Source: Leptospira inadai serovar Lyme str. 10 (GTDB taxonomy: Bacteria > Spirochaetota > Leptospiria > Leptospirales > Leptospiraceae). From it: a stretch of DNA of 64,000 nt. The notes under the pieces were generated by a model. The model was not told the DNA's origin, made no database searches, and saw only the letters and a list, made by a program, of their open reading frames with translations. Shown in pieces: positions 8,514-17,626 of this stretch. Positions within the stretch are counted from its first letter, which is position 1. Each line of letters opens with the position of its first letter. The position numbers and the translations under genes are program-made. The DNA is taken from positions 310,001 to 374,000 of the forward strand of contig NZ_AHMM02000024.1 of NCBI RefSeq assembly GCF_000243675.2, written 5' to 3'.

Positions 8514-10618
8514 ATGAAACTTCCGTTTACGAAGCGTTCGGAATCCTTCCCGAATATACCGATTTAACCGGCCAAGCGCATCGTTTGGAAACGAAAACTT
8601 TCTTGGGAATATTAGTCGCATTAGGTTACGACCCCAAAGAAGTTTCCGACCCTGAATCCATTTTAAGGAAAAATTCAAAGAGTACTTCCTCGAGAATTCT
8701 GGAACCGATCTACTTTATCCCAGTAAATTCGCAACCGGGGACGATTAGAATTCGTTGGGCCAAGGATCAAAGCATAGAATCCCTTCGCTTCCGCATCATA
8801 CTCGAGGAAGGGCCCACATTCGACGTTCGAGTACGGGAGATATCGACGGAAGAGAACGACGCCGACAATCTTCGTCTCATAACGATTTCGTTATTAGAAC
8901 CTCTCCCTCCCGGATATCATAAATTGCGATTAGAAGGCCTACCTGAGTCTTATACTCCTACCGGCATTCTTGAATCGATTCTTATCGTCCATCCGGAGAC
9001 TTGCTACGATTGGCCCGATACCTGGAAACGCAAAGGGATTTCCCTTCAATTATATTCGGTTCGATCTCCCTGGAACGACGGCATCGGAGATTTCAAAGAT
9101 CTTTTGGAAATCGGATTAGATTGCGCGCAAAACGGATTTTCCATCCTCGGAGTAAATCCTCTGCACGCCTTATTTCCCCTAGAACCGGAACAAAGGAGTC
9201 CTTATTCTCCATCGAATCGTTTGTTTAAAAATCCTTTATATATTCATCTGCCTTGGGTTTTCCGGGATTTCGGGTTTCATGAATTGGAATCGGAATACTT
9301 GCTCGAAAGAGGCAAGGCGAAGCTACTGGAATTGATTTCCGATGAACATATCGATTATGCGAAAATCTCCGATTTTAAGATGAAATTCCTGAGAGCGATT
9401 TTTCAACGATTTATGGAATCCGCCCCGGCGGAGAACCCGGAAACCTTTTCCCTTTTTCAAACATTTACGGAAGCCGGGGGAACTTTACTTTTTAGGCATT
9501 GCCTTTTTGACGCGAGTAGGATCATCATCGAGGCCTTAAAAACTTCGCCTTTAAAACAAGGGCAATCCGGATCGGATCGACTCGAAACCGAAATCGACGA
9601 AAAGTCGAGAAAATTGACAAACGAAGTCCGATTTTACCAATTCATTCAATGGATCGCGGAAAAACAATTCTCCCAAGTGGCCGACTCCCTATCAAATATA
9701 AATATATCATTATATACTGATCTTGCTGTAGGGCCCGACCCCGGAGGATCCGAAGTTCAAATCGCCGGGAGAATTTTTTCGTCGGGCGCAACCATCGGAT
9801 CTCCCCCCGACGAATTTTCACCCAACGGTCAAAATTGGGGCATTCTACCCCTGATTCCGAACCGATTGAAAGAGGACCAGTACGAACACTTCATCGAATT
9901 ACTAAGGGCAAACATGCCCAAGAACGGAATTCTGAGAATCGATCATGCTGCCGGATTATTTCGTTTATTCTGGATTCCTAATACGGGAGATACCGGCGGA
10001 TACGTGCTTTATCCGTGGGAGGACTTACTCAGAATTCTTACCTTGGAAAGCCAAAGAAACAGATGTGCGGTCGTTGCGGAGGATCTAGGGCTGGTCCCCG
10101 TCGAAATCAAGAAGATACTTTCGGAATTCGGAATTTATCTGACTAAAATTCTGTACTTCGAAAAGCACGACAGCCATCAATATAGCTCTCCCTCCCATTA
10201 CCAGTTACGAACCGTAGCGTCCATTAATACCCACGATCTTCCCACCTTGAAAGGTTATTGGAATTCGGAGGATATAAAAGAGCGCTTCAGAATAGGCATG
10301 TTAAGCTGGGCCGAATACGAAACATTGCTTGCGGAGCGGGCAGGAGATAAAGAAATGATGCTGGCATTGATGCGAAAGGAGGGAATTTTGATCGCGCATA
10401 ACGGAAACGGAACGCAAGGTCCCGAATTCGAAGAAGCTCTATTCAAACTCCTAACTTCCGCAAATTCAAAAATTCGAATGCTTGCGATGCATGATATTTT
10501 GGGGGAATACAAACAGACGAATCTTCCGGGGACTACGAACGAATATCCGAATTGGAAACTTCGATATTCTCAGTTCTGGAGAGACCATCCATTTTTCAAT
10601 AAGACGACGAATTCATAG
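8510..10618 (+). CDS. malQ: 4-alpha-glucanotransferase (amylomaltase)
   Basis: GH77 disproportionating enzyme that transfers maltosyl or longer glucan units, releasing glucose. It is 702 aa, with an N-terminal extension of about 160 residues as in E. coli-type MalQ. The barrel carries LQLYSVRSPWNDGIGDFKDL, ILRIDHAAGLF (nucleophile about D478), AVVAEDLGLVP (acid/base about E524) and SINTHDLPTLKGYW (D576). Its start overlaps the glgX stop by 4 nt, so it is the second gene of a two-gene operon. It converges with the TetR gene, whose stop lies only 2 bp away, leaving no room for a classical terminator. Confidence 0.93.
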   Translation: MNETSVYEAFGILPEYTDLTGQAHRLETKTFLGILVALGYDPKEVSDPESILRKNSKSTSSRILEPIYFIPVNSQPGTIRIRWAKDQSIESLRFRIILEEGPTFDVRVREISTEENDADNLRLITISLLEPLPPGYHKLRLEGLPESYTPTGILESILIVHPETCYDWPDTWKRKGISLQLYSVRSPWNDGIGDFKDLLEIGLDCAQNGFSILGVNPLHALFPLEPEQRSPYSPSNRLFKNPLYIHLPWVFRDFGFHELESEYLLERGKAKLLELISDEHIDYAKISDFKMKFLRAIFQRFMESAPAENPETFSLFQTFTEAGGTLLFRHCLFDASRIIIEALKTSPLKQGQSGSDRLETEIDEKSRKLTNEVRFYQFIQWIAEKQFSQVADSLSNINISLYTDLAVGPDPGGSEVQIAGRIFSSGATIGSPPDEFSPNGQNWGILPLIPNRLKEDQYEHFIELLRANMPKNGILRIDHAAGLFRLFWIPNTGDTGGYVLYPWEDLLRILTLESQRNRCAVVAEDLGLVPVEIKKILSEFGIYLTKILYFEKHDSHQYSSPSHYQLRTVASINTHDLPTLKGYWNSEDIKERFRIGMLSWAEYETLLAERAGDKEMMLALMRKEGILIAHNGNGTQGPEFEEALFKLLTSANSKIRMLAMHDILGEYKQTNLPGTTNEYPNWKLRYSQFWRDHPFFNKTTNS

Positions 10619-10620
10619 CG

Positions 10621-11220
10621 TCAAGAAGTTCGGAGAATTCCCGCTAGCAAAAGATCTAAAACCTGCTTCAAGAGAAGTTCCCGATCTCTTTCCAAATGAT
10701 CGAGAACCATTTTAGGATGATGGAAACTGATCATCCCTTGAAAAAGAAGATTCGCAAGCAGCTTCGGATCTTTTTTAGAGAATTCCCCGGATCGAATCCC
10801 CGACTCCAAAATCGAAACAAGTTGGTTCATTGCGGTCTCCAAATGTCGAACCACTACAGGACGGCGTAATTCTGCGGAAGAATTGAAAGCTCGATACAGT
10901 TCCGGATCCATAGAAACTTTTTCTTTCTTTAACCGATGTAAAGCTAAGAACCATGCATGAAGTCTGGATTTGGAACTGCCTTTCTTTAAGACGATTTTTG
11001 ACAGCTCGTCATCGATTCGATTGAGCCAGCGTTCGGATACCGCATCGATCAGCGCGGCTTTATCCGGAAATAAACGATAGAGAATCGGATGGCTTACTCC
11101 GATTTCCTTGGCAATATCCACAAGATGGGTCTTATCGAACCCAAACTTGCGGATCATTTTTTCGGCCGAATCCAATGCGACTCGTTTTAGTTCTTCAGGG
11201 GAAAGGCCGGTTCTTGGCAT
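10621..11220 (-). CDS. TetR-family transcriptional regulator
   Basis: 199 aa with an N-terminal TetR DNA-binding domain: the helix-turn-helix reads LVDIAKEIGVSHPILYRLFPDK at about residues 36-57, with the usual Y-R-x-F-x-x-K ending. The C-terminal 140 residues are an all-helical ligand or dimerisation domain of unknown specificity. It lies 3 bp after an aldo-keto reductase gene on the same strand, so the two are cotranscribed from the promoter at 12240-12268. A 7-bp inverted repeat overlaps that promoter, which suggests autoregulation of the pair. The inducer is unknown; a reactive carbonyl would fit the neighbour. Confidence 0.88.
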   Translation of the reverse strand: MPRTGLSPEELKRVALDSAEKMIRKFGFDKTHLVDIAKEIGVSHPILYRLFPDKAALIDAVSERWLNRIDDELSKIVLKKGSSKSRLHAWFLALHRLKKEKVSMDPELYRAFNSSAELRRPVVVRHLETAMNQLVSILESGIRSGEFSKKDPKLLANLLFQGMISFHHPKMVLDHLERDRELLLKQVLDLLLAGILRTS

Positions 11221-11223
11221 ATT

Positions 11224-12210
11224 TTATTTGGCGACCATCCCCATTTGCGGAGCCGGATAGCGATCTCCTACGATAGCTCCTTCCGAAAAAGTACGATCCA
11301 ATTTCTCAAGCTCCTCCGAAGTCAGAATGATATCAAGTGCTTTTAAATTTTCCGACAAACGAGATCGCTTACTCGTGCCTATTAAAGGAATAATATCCTC
11401 CCCGCGAGACAGGACCCAAGCGATTGCAATCTGAGACGGAGTAACCCCTTTTGCCGAAGCTATCGATTGTAGTACCGCGACCTTTTCCAAATTCTTAGAA
11501 AGATTTTCGCCTTGGAATCGAGGAAGATGAGATCTAGAATCCGTCTTGATCTCCCCGGTGATGCTCCCGGTCAGCAATCCCCTTCCGACGATTCCGTAGG
11601 GAACCAAGCTAATTCCGAGTTCCCGAATCGTAGGCAGAATTTTGGATTCGATCAATCTGGTCGCGAGAGAATATTCGATTTGTAAAGCACTCACGGGATA
11701 AACGCTATTGGCCCGACGAATCTGCTCCGAATTGGTTTCGGAAATCCCGAGATATCTCACTTTCCCTTCCTTGATCAAGTCGGCGACCGCGCCTATCGTT
11801 TCTTCGATCGGGACTGACGGATCGACTCTAGCGGGTTGGTATAAATCGATGACATCCACGCCAAGTCTCTGAAGTGAGTATGCCGCAAATGTTTTTACCG
11901 AATTAGGCCTAGCGTCAAAGCCCAAAAAAGCGCCGGACGGAGAACGTTGGGCTCCGAATTTCACGCTCAAAAAAGCCCGGTCTCGACGATCTCGAATCGC
12001 TTTTCCTACCAGAGATTCGTTATGCCCCATCCCGTAGAAATCACCGGTATCCAAATAATTGATTCCCGCCTCCAGCGCAGCGTGAATCGTGCGGATGCTC
12101 TCCTCGTCGTCCCGGGTTTCTTTCGAACCGTAAAAATCCGACATCCCCATGCAACCGAGCCCGACCGAAGAAACCTCCGGACCGTTTTTTCCCAATTTCT
12201 TTAACTTCAT
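11224..12210 (-). CDS. Aldo-keto reductase
   Basis: NADPH-dependent oxidoreductase of the AKR superfamily (328 aa, TIM barrel). The N-terminus reads LGKNGPEVSSVGLGCMGMSDFYG, followed by the catalytic-Asp segment NYLDTGDFYGMGHNE, the lysine region FLSVKFG and the cofactor-binding end PLIGTSKRSRLSENL. The sequence is closest to the YajO/AKR13-type reductases that reduce aldehydes and quinones. The ATG at 12210 is chosen because GGAG lies 6 nt upstream; a TTG four codons earlier lacks support. The gene precedes a TetR regulator in a two-gene operon, suggesting induction by an electrophilic or carbonyl substrate. Confidence 0.9.
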   Translation of the reverse strand: MKLKKLGKNGPEVSSVGLGCMGMSDFYGSKETRDDEESIRTIHAALEAGINYLDTGDFYGMGHNESLVGKAIRDRRDRAFLSVKFGAQRSPSGAFLGFDARPNSVKTFAAYSLQRLGVDVIDLYQPARVDPSVPIEETIGAVADLIKEGKVRYLGISETNSEQIRRANSVYPVSALQIEYSLATRLIESKILPTIRELGISLVPYGIVGRGLLTGSITGEIKTDSRSHLPRFQGENLSKNLEKVAVLQSIASAKGVTPSQIAIAWVLSRGEDIIPLIGTSKRSRLSENLKALDIILTSEELEKLDRTFSEGAIVGDRYPAPQMGMVAK

Positions 12211-12222
12211 AGCAATCTCCAA

Positions 12223-12268
12223 AAGTTACAAGTTCTATAATTATTAACATGTAACTTATCAATGTCAA
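12223..12268 (-). promoter_or_regulatory. Promoter and TetR-type operator of the aldo-keto reductase operon
   Basis: On the minus strand, -35 TTGACA (12263-12268) and -10 AATAAT (12240-12245) are separated by 17 nt. The inverted repeat AAGTTAC (12223-12229) / GTAACTT (12251-12257) flanks the -10 box. One arm lies in the promoter spacer and the other lies near the transcription start. This arrangement fits repression by the co-encoded TetR protein. Confidence 0.6.
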
Positions 12269-12596
12269 GCCGACAAAAGAAAATTTCGAGCAGGCAAATG
12301 CTCCGATCTATGCCGAAATGCCATGTCAGGGTTCGAGCAAGGAGTCCTCGTCTGCCGCCAACTCCAAAGGCATCCCCTTAAAATCCGCAATAAGATAAAT
12401 TGAATCTTACCGCAGCACAAAACTAAGGCCGAATGAAATTCCGAAACTCTTAAAGCATAGCTATAGATCGGACATATGAGGAACGAAAAAATACGTTAGC
12501 ATCGAGAAGTCAAAAATTTCAAAGCTCGGGGCCTGACTTACTTCCGAGCCTTACCTGAAATTCCAATTATGCGAAACTTGCAGTCTCTATCAAATC
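12269..12596. other. Intergenic region without a gene
   Basis: No convincing coding region, RNA or terminator was seen in this 328-bp stretch. It contains the left copy of an imperfect direct repeat (12481-12530) that recurs on the other side of the toxin-antitoxin genes. Confidence 0.5.
12481..12530 (+). repeat. Left copy of 50-bp direct repeat flanking the toxin-antitoxin cassette
   Basis: The 50 bp match 13335-13384 in the same orientation at 42 positions. The best-conserved part is the final 27 bp (one mismatch), containing AAAAATTTCAAAGCTCGGG. Confidence 0.6.
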
Positions 12597-12995
12597 TTAC
12601 CAGACGGTTTTTAATCCGGATATTTTATACTTCTTCATAACTGAATCTTTAGAAATTAGAGTATATTTTTTAGAAATACACTGCCATATTATCATTCTAT
12701 CGAACGGGTCCTTATGAAAACTTTCTTTCAATTTATGATATGAGGAAGCATCGTCCGAACCGAGTTCAATGGAATTAATATTTAATTTTTCAAGATAGCT
12801 TAGGATTTCTTCCGGCTTTATTCCGGAAAGATTCAATTTTCCCAACCGGAACTTTAAAGATATTTCCCATAGCGAGATCGAACTAACAAATATCTGATTA
12901 TCTTGATTTTCAATAATCTTAATAACTTTCTTACTTAATTGTTTTGAATCCCCGATTACCCAGAGTAAAGCATGAGTATCTAACAAATACGGCAT
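12597..12995 (-). CDS. VapC-like PIN-domain toxin
   Basis: 132-aa PIN-domain ribonuclease, the toxin of a type II module that would cleave RNA when free of its antitoxin. The acidic metal-binding residues are in place: D6 in LLDTHALLW, E44 in LWEIS, D96 in HKDPFDR and D117 in ISKDS. Its start codon overlaps the antitoxin stop (TAATG), so expression is coupled and antitoxin-first. Its AT-rich composition differs from the neighbouring genes, and the cassette lies between direct repeats, both suggestive of horizontal acquisition. The target RNA is unknown. Confidence 0.9.
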   Translation of the reverse strand: MPYLLDTHALLWVIGDSKQLSKKVIKIIENQDNQIFVSSISLWEISLKFRLGKLNLSGIKPEEILSYLEKLNINSIELGSDDASSYHKLKESFHKDPFDRMIIWQCISKKYTLISKDSVMKKYKISGLKTVW

Positions 12996-13231
12996 TATAA
13001 GTGAAGAAACTCCTCTTCAGAAATGTCGAAGTCTTCCGAAAATGAAATCTTAACCTTCCCGTCAAGGAGCCCAACTTTTCTCTTCGAACCGTTTTTTTTC
13101 TTAACCGGGACAATCATAGCAATGGGTTTTTTCTCTTTGCCGAAAAGAATTCCTACTTTTTCTCCATTTTTCACACACTCTAAAACCTCAGAAAAGTGAG
13201 ATTTGAGTTCACCGACCGGAAATGATTTCAT
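12995..13231 (-). CDS. Phd/YefM-type antitoxin
   Basis: 78-aa protein with the Phd/YefM N-terminal DNA-binding fold (FPVGELKSHFSEVLECVKNGE, with the first step of the typical VGELKxxFSxVLxxV pattern) and a flexible, partly basic C-terminus ending in an acidic segment (FSEDFDISEEEF) likely to embrace the PIN toxin. It is the first gene of the pair and overlaps the toxin start by one base. It would neutralise the toxin and repress their shared promoter just upstream of 13231. Confidence 0.85.
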   Translation of the reverse strand: MKSFPVGELKSHFSEVLECVKNGEKVGILFGKEKKPIAMIVPVKKKNGSKRKVGLLDGKVKISFSEDFDISEEEFLHL

Positions 13232-13720
13232 AATTAAAATCTAACGCAAGTTGACAACTTGTCAAGATAATTGCAATAAATTTTCTCTGTTCTTTAACAG
13301 GACGTTGTTTGCCCATTGCCTCTAACTAAGCGGGGAACGAGAAAGTATGTCGGCAGGGAGAAGTTAAAAATTTCAAAGCTCGGGTTTCCAAAGCAATTTG
13401 ACCTATCTTCCCAATATCAAATAGACCAAAATCGGTTAGGTGTAAAAATAATACAAATGGGCAGATCGCTCACCTTCCTTTCCTTGATTTTCTTTTTCTC
13501 TTGTACAGCCTATACTTAACAGGTTCTCCGGTTTACAGATCTATTTTATGTATTATCCGGAGATAAGGAAGATGACAAAGGGGAAACCTTAATGGCAAGT
13601 TTAGACTCTCGGTAACGTAGTCGAAAAATAACGATCCATAATAAACGGCAAGCAGACGCGGAAGCGACGATCCCGCGTTTTCGGAGATGACAAGTGGACA
13701 ATCCTTAAAAAAGGTAATAC
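13232..13720. other. Intergenic region, possible degraded lipoprotein remnant
   Basis: No gene with good support. The right copy of the direct repeat is at 13335-13384. An open frame ending at 13519 would encode only a short tail MGRSLTFLSLIFFFSCTAYT, which looks like a lipoprotein signal sequence without a mature protein. It is best read as a chance frame or decayed remnant. Confidence 0.4.
13335..13384 (+). repeat. Right copy of 50-bp direct repeat flanking the toxin-antitoxin cassette
   Basis: Same orientation as 12481-12530, 42 of 50 positions identical, placed about 100 bp beyond the antitoxin start. The pair brackets both toxin-antitoxin genes. Confidence 0.6.
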
Positions 13721-14149
13721 TTAATTACGCCGCAAATACTCCAGCAAATGCATACTCTCCTCGTCCCATCCTTCGGAGGCGGCTTCGATCCAGTGTTCGA
13801 ACTTTTCCCCCGCAGGATACCCGGAATTCGTTAAGCGAAGAATGGTCGCCGTTTCTCCATCACGCTGAAATTCCAATTTCAACTCGATCGCACCCGCAGG
13901 ATGATCCTGCCATTCCAAAACCAATTCCTGAAACGGAACGATTTTCTTGTATATACCGTTAGACGTCAGCTCCCCTTCCGGACCTAAATTCCAAGTCCAG
14001 GAAAACGCAGCGCCTATTTTCGGTCGACCCGTCACCTTATCGGCCAGCCAATGAATGAGTTCCTCGTTCACTGTGACGGCACTCCAAACTTTCTCTAAAG
14101 GAAATTCGTATCTGAATTCCTTAATTATGCTTCTTGTATCCATACTCAA
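13721..14149 (-). CDS. SRPBCC (AHSA1-like) domain protein
   Basis: 142-aa single-domain protein of the START-like AHSA1 group: IIKEFRYEFPLEKVWSAVTVNEELIHW at the N-terminus, a central F-x-W-x-W strand, and the C-terminal helix segment GEKFEHWIEAASEGWDEE typical of the family. Such proteins form a hydrophobic cavity; their ligands are mostly unknown, and no specific function can be given. The frame begins with TTG at 14149, about 8 nt after GAAGGAA, with an ATG two codons later (14143). It is 13 bp downstream of an SDR gene on the same strand and probably cotranscribed. Confidence 0.85.
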   Translation of the reverse strand: MSMDTRSIIKEFRYEFPLEKVWSAVTVNEELIHWLADKVTGRPKIGAAFSWTWNLGPEGELTSNGIYKKIVPFQELVLEWQDHPAGAIELKLEFQRDGETATILRLTNSGYPAGEKFEHWIEAASEGWDEESMHLLEYLRRN

Positions 14150-14162
14150 AGAGGGTTTTCCT

Positions 14163-14975
14163 TCAATGGAAATCTTTATATAGCTTCTTAAACAACACTT
14201 TCTCTAAAAAACCGGGGGAGATATTTCTCATCCACTTTAAAAAAAATCCGCTTCGATCCATGATCACCAACTTCGATTTAGGATTTTCCGCCGCAGAGAT
14301 CATCTTACGCGCAACTTCGAACGGAGATTTACTTTTTCCTTGATAATGAGATTCGCCCAGACGATTGCCGTCTCCGTCCAAACCGTTCGCTCTTAAATTC
14401 GTTTTAGTATAAGGAGGACAAAAAATGATAAACCGCAATCCTTCCTCCCCTAATTCGATCCGAGCCGATTCCATCACTGCGTGCAACGCCGCTTTAGAGG
14501 AAGAATACGCGCTTCTCCCCGGAATACCGTATAAACCGCTCACCGTGGACGTAGCTAGGACAGTCCCCTTCTTTTTTTTAATATACGGTAGAAGTCGAAG
14601 AGTCAAAAGCACCGGTCCAAAAAAATTGACTTCGAAGGCTTTACGAAACGCTTCCATTTGAGTTTGATCAAACCGCGAATGAGCGGTTACACCGGCGTTA
14701 TTAAATAGGACGTCGATTCCATCGGTTATCTTTGCAAGCTTACTCGCGGCTTTGTTGATTTCCTTTTCGGAACCGAGATCCGCGTGAATGTGAAAGAGTT
14801 CCGCGGCTCGACGTTCATGTCCTTTCGCGACCTTTTTGATCAGCTCCGGTTCGGTGCGTGAAAGATTAATGATTTTGCATGGAATCTTAGAAAGCAATTC
14901 CAAGAGAGAAGCTCCAATCCCCGAAGATCCTCCCGTAATCACGATTGTTTTGCCTATCCAGGCATCCGTCCGCAT
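14163..14975 (-). CDS. Short-chain dehydrogenase/reductase (classical SDR)
   Basis: 270 aa. The Rossmann cofactor motif TGGSSGIG is at about residues 14-21, NNAG at about 91-94, the catalytic Ser in TSTVSGLYG and the Y-x-x-x-K pair in [10 protein letters not shown]. The C-terminus ([24 protein letters not shown]) is amphipathic or hydrophobic and basic, as in SDRs attached to membranes that handle lipids or ketones. The substrate is unknown. It is upstream of the SRPBCC gene and 58 bp downstream of the ndh stop, so it may belong to a longer leftward operon from 17626 to 13721. Confidence 0.88.
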   Translation of the reverse strand: MRTDAWIGKTIVITGGSSGIGASLLELLSKIPCKIINLSRTEPELIKKVAKGHERRAAELFHIHADLGSEKEINKAASKLAKITDGIDVLFNNAGVTAHSRFDQTQMEAFRKAFEVNFFGPVLLTLRLLPYIKKKKGTVLATSTVSGLYGIPGRSAYSSSKAALHAVMESARIELGEEGLRFIIFCPPYTKTNLRANGLDGDGNRLGESHYQGKSKSPFEVARKMISAAENPKSKLVIMDRSGFFLKWMRNISPGFLEKVLFKKLYKDFH

Positions 14976-15033
14976 TGGCGTTTATTTTTCCACGGTCAAA
15001 GGTAGATTCAAGGATTTTTTCTTACTTGGTCCG

Positions 15034-16338
15034 TTACGATCTCTTCTCTTTCGCCGTAGGGTTAGGGATCCCGCCCGATCCGACCTCGTCTTGGATCAGC
15101 CTGGCCTCGGCTCGGAAAGTCAGATAGGACCAAAACCAAGTAATTAATATCGAGACTTTATTTTTAAAGCCGACCTGATAAAATAAGTGAACGAACAACC
15201 AAGCTGCCCATCCGAAAAAGCCTTTCATTCTCCAAGGCCCGACTTGTGCAACTGCGTCCTGTCTGCCGATGGTAGCCATACTTCCCTTATCAACGTATTT
15301 AAAAGCGGATCGTTTCTTACCTTTCAAATCACCCAAGATCAAGGAAGCCACATAACGTCCTTGCTGCATCGCGACGGGAGATACTCCCGGCAAAGGCCTT
15401 TCCGAATTTTTGGTAAAATTGGCGATATCACCGATCACGAACACCTCCGGATGCCCTTCGATATTGCAGAACTCGTCGACTATGACCCGCCCGGTTCGAT
15501 CCAGCGGAACTCCTAGCGCTTGACTGATCGCGTTCGCTTGCACGCCGGCCGCCCAAATGATATTCGAACACCGGATCGTGCGCCCTTCCAAATGTACGCC
15601 TTCCTCGTCGATATTGATCACTTTGGTCCCGACCAGGACTTCGACTCCCCTTTTTTCCAAGCGGTTTTTGGCAAACCCGCTCAGGTTCGGATGGAAGGCC
15701 ATCAGCAGCCTAGGCGAAGCTTCGATTAGGGTAATTTTAGATAAGGCCGGGTCTATCGTATGAAACTCGTTCCGAACTATCTCGTGAGATAGTTCGGCAA
15801 TGGATCCTGCAAGTTCCACCCCCGTCGGGCCGCCGCCGATGATTACGTAATTGAGAAGAGACTTGGCGATCTCCTTATCCTCTTCCAATTCCGCTCGCTC
15901 GAAGGAAAGAAGCAGTTTCGTACGAATTTCAAGCGCGTCCTTCAGACTTTTTAAGCCTGTAGTGTATTTTTTCCAATGATCGTTTCCGAAATAGCTAGTG
16001 CGGGCGCCTGCGGCAAGTATCAGAAAATCATAATCTTCTGAATGATCTTGGAAATAGACTTTTCGTTCTTTAAGATCGACTCTGTCGACCTCTCCCAGAT
16101 AGACGGTAACGTTTTCCTCGTTTCCCACCAAGGAGCGTGTAGGAATCGCGATATCGGCGGGGCTTAAAACCGCCGTTGCAACCTGATAAAGCAAGGGTTG
16201 AAATAAATGATGGTTTTTTTTATCGATTACGGTGATATCCAGGTCTTCATGCTTGGAAAGTTTTTTTATCGCCTGCAAGCCTCCGAATCCGGCTCCGATA
16301 ACGACTACTTTCTTTTTCGTCTTTTTATTCAGGGGCAT
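15034..16338 (-). CDS. ndh: Type II NADH:quinone oxidoreductase
   Basis: Single-subunit, non-proton-pumping NADH dehydrogenase feeding electrons to the quinone pool. It is 434 aa. The FAD-binding motif VVVIGAGFGGLQAIKKL is near residue 12, the NADH-binding motif YVIIGGGPTGVELAGS near 165, and the FAD-contact segment VFVIGDIANF near 300. AMQQGRYVA and the C-terminal amphipathic, tryptophan-rich part (GFFGWAAWLFVHLFYQVGF) fit peripheral membrane attachment. The start overlaps the end of the phosphatase gene by 14 nt, indicating cotranscription. Menaquinone is the likely acceptor since mqnD is encoded in the same window. Confidence 0.9.
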   Translation of the reverse strand: MPLNKKTKKKVVVIGAGFGGLQAIKKLSKHEDLDITVIDKKNHHLFQPLLYQVATAVLSPADIAIPTRSLVGNEENVTVYLGEVDRVDLKERKVYFQDHSEDYDFLILAAGARTSYFGNDHWKKYTTGLKSLKDALEIRTKLLLSFERAELEEDKEIAKSLLNYVIIGGGPTGVELAGSIAELSHEIVRNEFHTIDPALSKITLIEASPRLLMAFHPNLSGFAKNRLEKRGVEVLVGTKVINIDEEGVHLEGRTIRCSNIIWAAGVQANAISQALGVPLDRTGRVIVDEFCNIEGHPEVFVIGDIANFTKNSERPLPGVSPVAMQQGRYVASLILGDLKGKKRSAFKYVDKGSMATIGRQDAVAQVGPWRMKGFFGWAAWLFVHLFYQVGFKNKVSILITWFWSYLTFRAEARLIQDEVGSGGIPNPTAKEKRS

Positions 16339-16852
16339 TCCTCGCTCCGTTTTTACTCAAGATAAACTCCAGAAGCCCTTCCGAGGCCTCCGAAACGATA
16401 TTCAAGACTTCCTCGAAGTCCTTTAAAGTTCCGTAATATGGATCCGGAACTTCATGATCCTTCACTTCCCCTTTTTGAAATTTACGAAAAAGATGAACCT
16501 TCTTCCTTTCCTCTTCTCCGGCGGTTAAACTTAATAAGTCTCTTAGATTGGATCGATCCATCGCTAAAACAAAATCGAAATCCTCGAAATCGGATCTCTT
16601 AAACTGCCTTGCACGGTGCGTAAGCTCGATTCCTCGCTTCCTCGCCGTCTGGCGAATCCGAAAATCCGGCAATTCGCCGATATGATATTGCGACGTTCCG
16701 CAGGAATCGATTTCAAAGAATTCCCCGATTCCCCTTCTTTGGACCAAATCTTGAAACGCTCCTTCGGCCGCAGGAGAACGGCATATATTTCCTAGACATA
16801 CGAATAAAACCCGAATTTTACTTTCAAAGCCCAGTTCTTCCGAAGCCGCCAT
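16325..16852 (-). CDS. Low-molecular-weight protein tyrosine phosphatase
   Basis: 175 aa. The phosphate-binding loop C-x5-R-S is at residues 19-26 (CLGNICRS), next to the start of the domain, and the general-acid motif DPYYG lies near residue 138. Both are canonical for the LMW-PTP family, whose members dephosphorylate tyrosine or, in ArsC-like proteins, reduce arsenate; the DPYY loop favours the phosphatase. It sits 9 bp after an SDR gene and overlaps ndh by 14 nt in the same leftward operon. The physiological substrate is unknown. Confidence 0.9.
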   Translation of the reverse strand: MAASEELGFESKIRVLFVCLGNICRSPAAEGAFQDLVQRRGIGEFFEIDSCGTSQYHIGELPDFRIRQTARKRGIELTHRARQFKRSDFEDFDFVLAMDRSNLRDLLSLTAGEEERKKVHLFRKFQKGEVKDHEVPDPYYGTLKDFEEVLNIVSEASEGLLEFILSKNGARNAPE

Positions 16853-16861
16853 CGCGTTCCC

Positions 16862-17626
16862 CTATTTATATCCGATTTTCTCCCAGAAAAATTCGGGTAC
16901 AATCTTCATTAATGCTCCCACTAGAACCCATGGAAACCAAGGCACAGTCGCGGAACGGACACCTGACTCGATTCTATCATAAATTTTTTGTGCGCCTAAA
17001 GAAACCGGAATCACAAAAGGTCTAGATTTCATTTGTTGATTGATCGGCGTATCGATAAAGCCCGGATGAATCACGGTCACTTTGATTCCGTATTTTCTGA
17101 CTTCCCCTCGTAAGGCTTCCAAGTAAGTGGATACCCCTGCCTTAGAAGCACTGTAACTGGACCACCCGGGCAATCCTCTAAAGGACGCGACCGATGAGAT
17201 CCCGACTATTTGGCCGCTTTTCCGTTTTTTAAAATCGTCGATCAGTGCCGAGGCCCCGGCCATCAAGCCGATCAGATTCGTCTCGATGACTTTCTTATCG
17301 GCCTGAAAGCTTTTCTCACCGAACGAAGACGAAGTCGAAATCCCTGCATTAGCGATAAAAAGATCCACACCGCCCAACTCTTTGACCAGAGCCGGTAAGA
17401 CCTTGAAGTTCTGCTCCGAGTCCGATACGTCGAGCGCCTTAGTGATGACCTTACCGCCGGAACTCCAGGCTTTAATTTCCTTCGCAAGATCGTCCAAAGC
17501 TTTCTTTCTGCGAGAGGTTACGGCCAAATCGTGGCCCGATTTTCCGTAAAGAAGGGCCAGTTCACGCCCGATACCGGAACTTGCTCCGGTAATAATAACT
17601 TTTTTACGAGTACGGTTTTCCGACAT
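16862..17626 (-). CDS. Short-chain dehydrogenase/reductase (classical SDR)
   Basis: 254 aa. Cofactor motif TGASSGIG at residues 14-21, NAGIS near 93, and the catalytic Ser/Tyr/Lys in GISSVASFRG and YSASKAG. The C-terminus (VPWFPWVLVGALMKIVPEFFWEKIGYK) is hydrophobic, as in SDRs such as the 3-ketosphinganine or hydroxysteroid reductase-like group, suggesting a lipid-like substrate at the membrane. This is inference. It appears to be the first gene of the leftward run phosphatase-ndh-SDR-SRPBCC. The ATG is close to a weak GA-rich site. Confidence 0.88.
   Translation of the reverse strand: MSENRTRKKVIITGASSGIGRELALLYGKSGHDLAVTSRRKKALDDLAKEIKAWSSGGKVITKALDVSDSEQNFKVLPALVKELGGVDLFIANAGISTSSSFGEKSFQADKKVIETNLIGLMAGASALIDDFKKRKSGQIVGISSVASFRGLPGWSSYSASKAGVSTYLEALRGEVRKYGIKVTVIHPGFIDTPINQQMKSRPFVIPVSLGAQKIYDRIESGVRSATVPWFPWVLVGALMKIVPEFFWEKIGYK

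Noticed and set aside
13316..13519. Open frame ending in a lipoprotein-like signal
   Set aside because: It runs through the direct repeat, has no ribosome site, and stops where the mature protein should begin.
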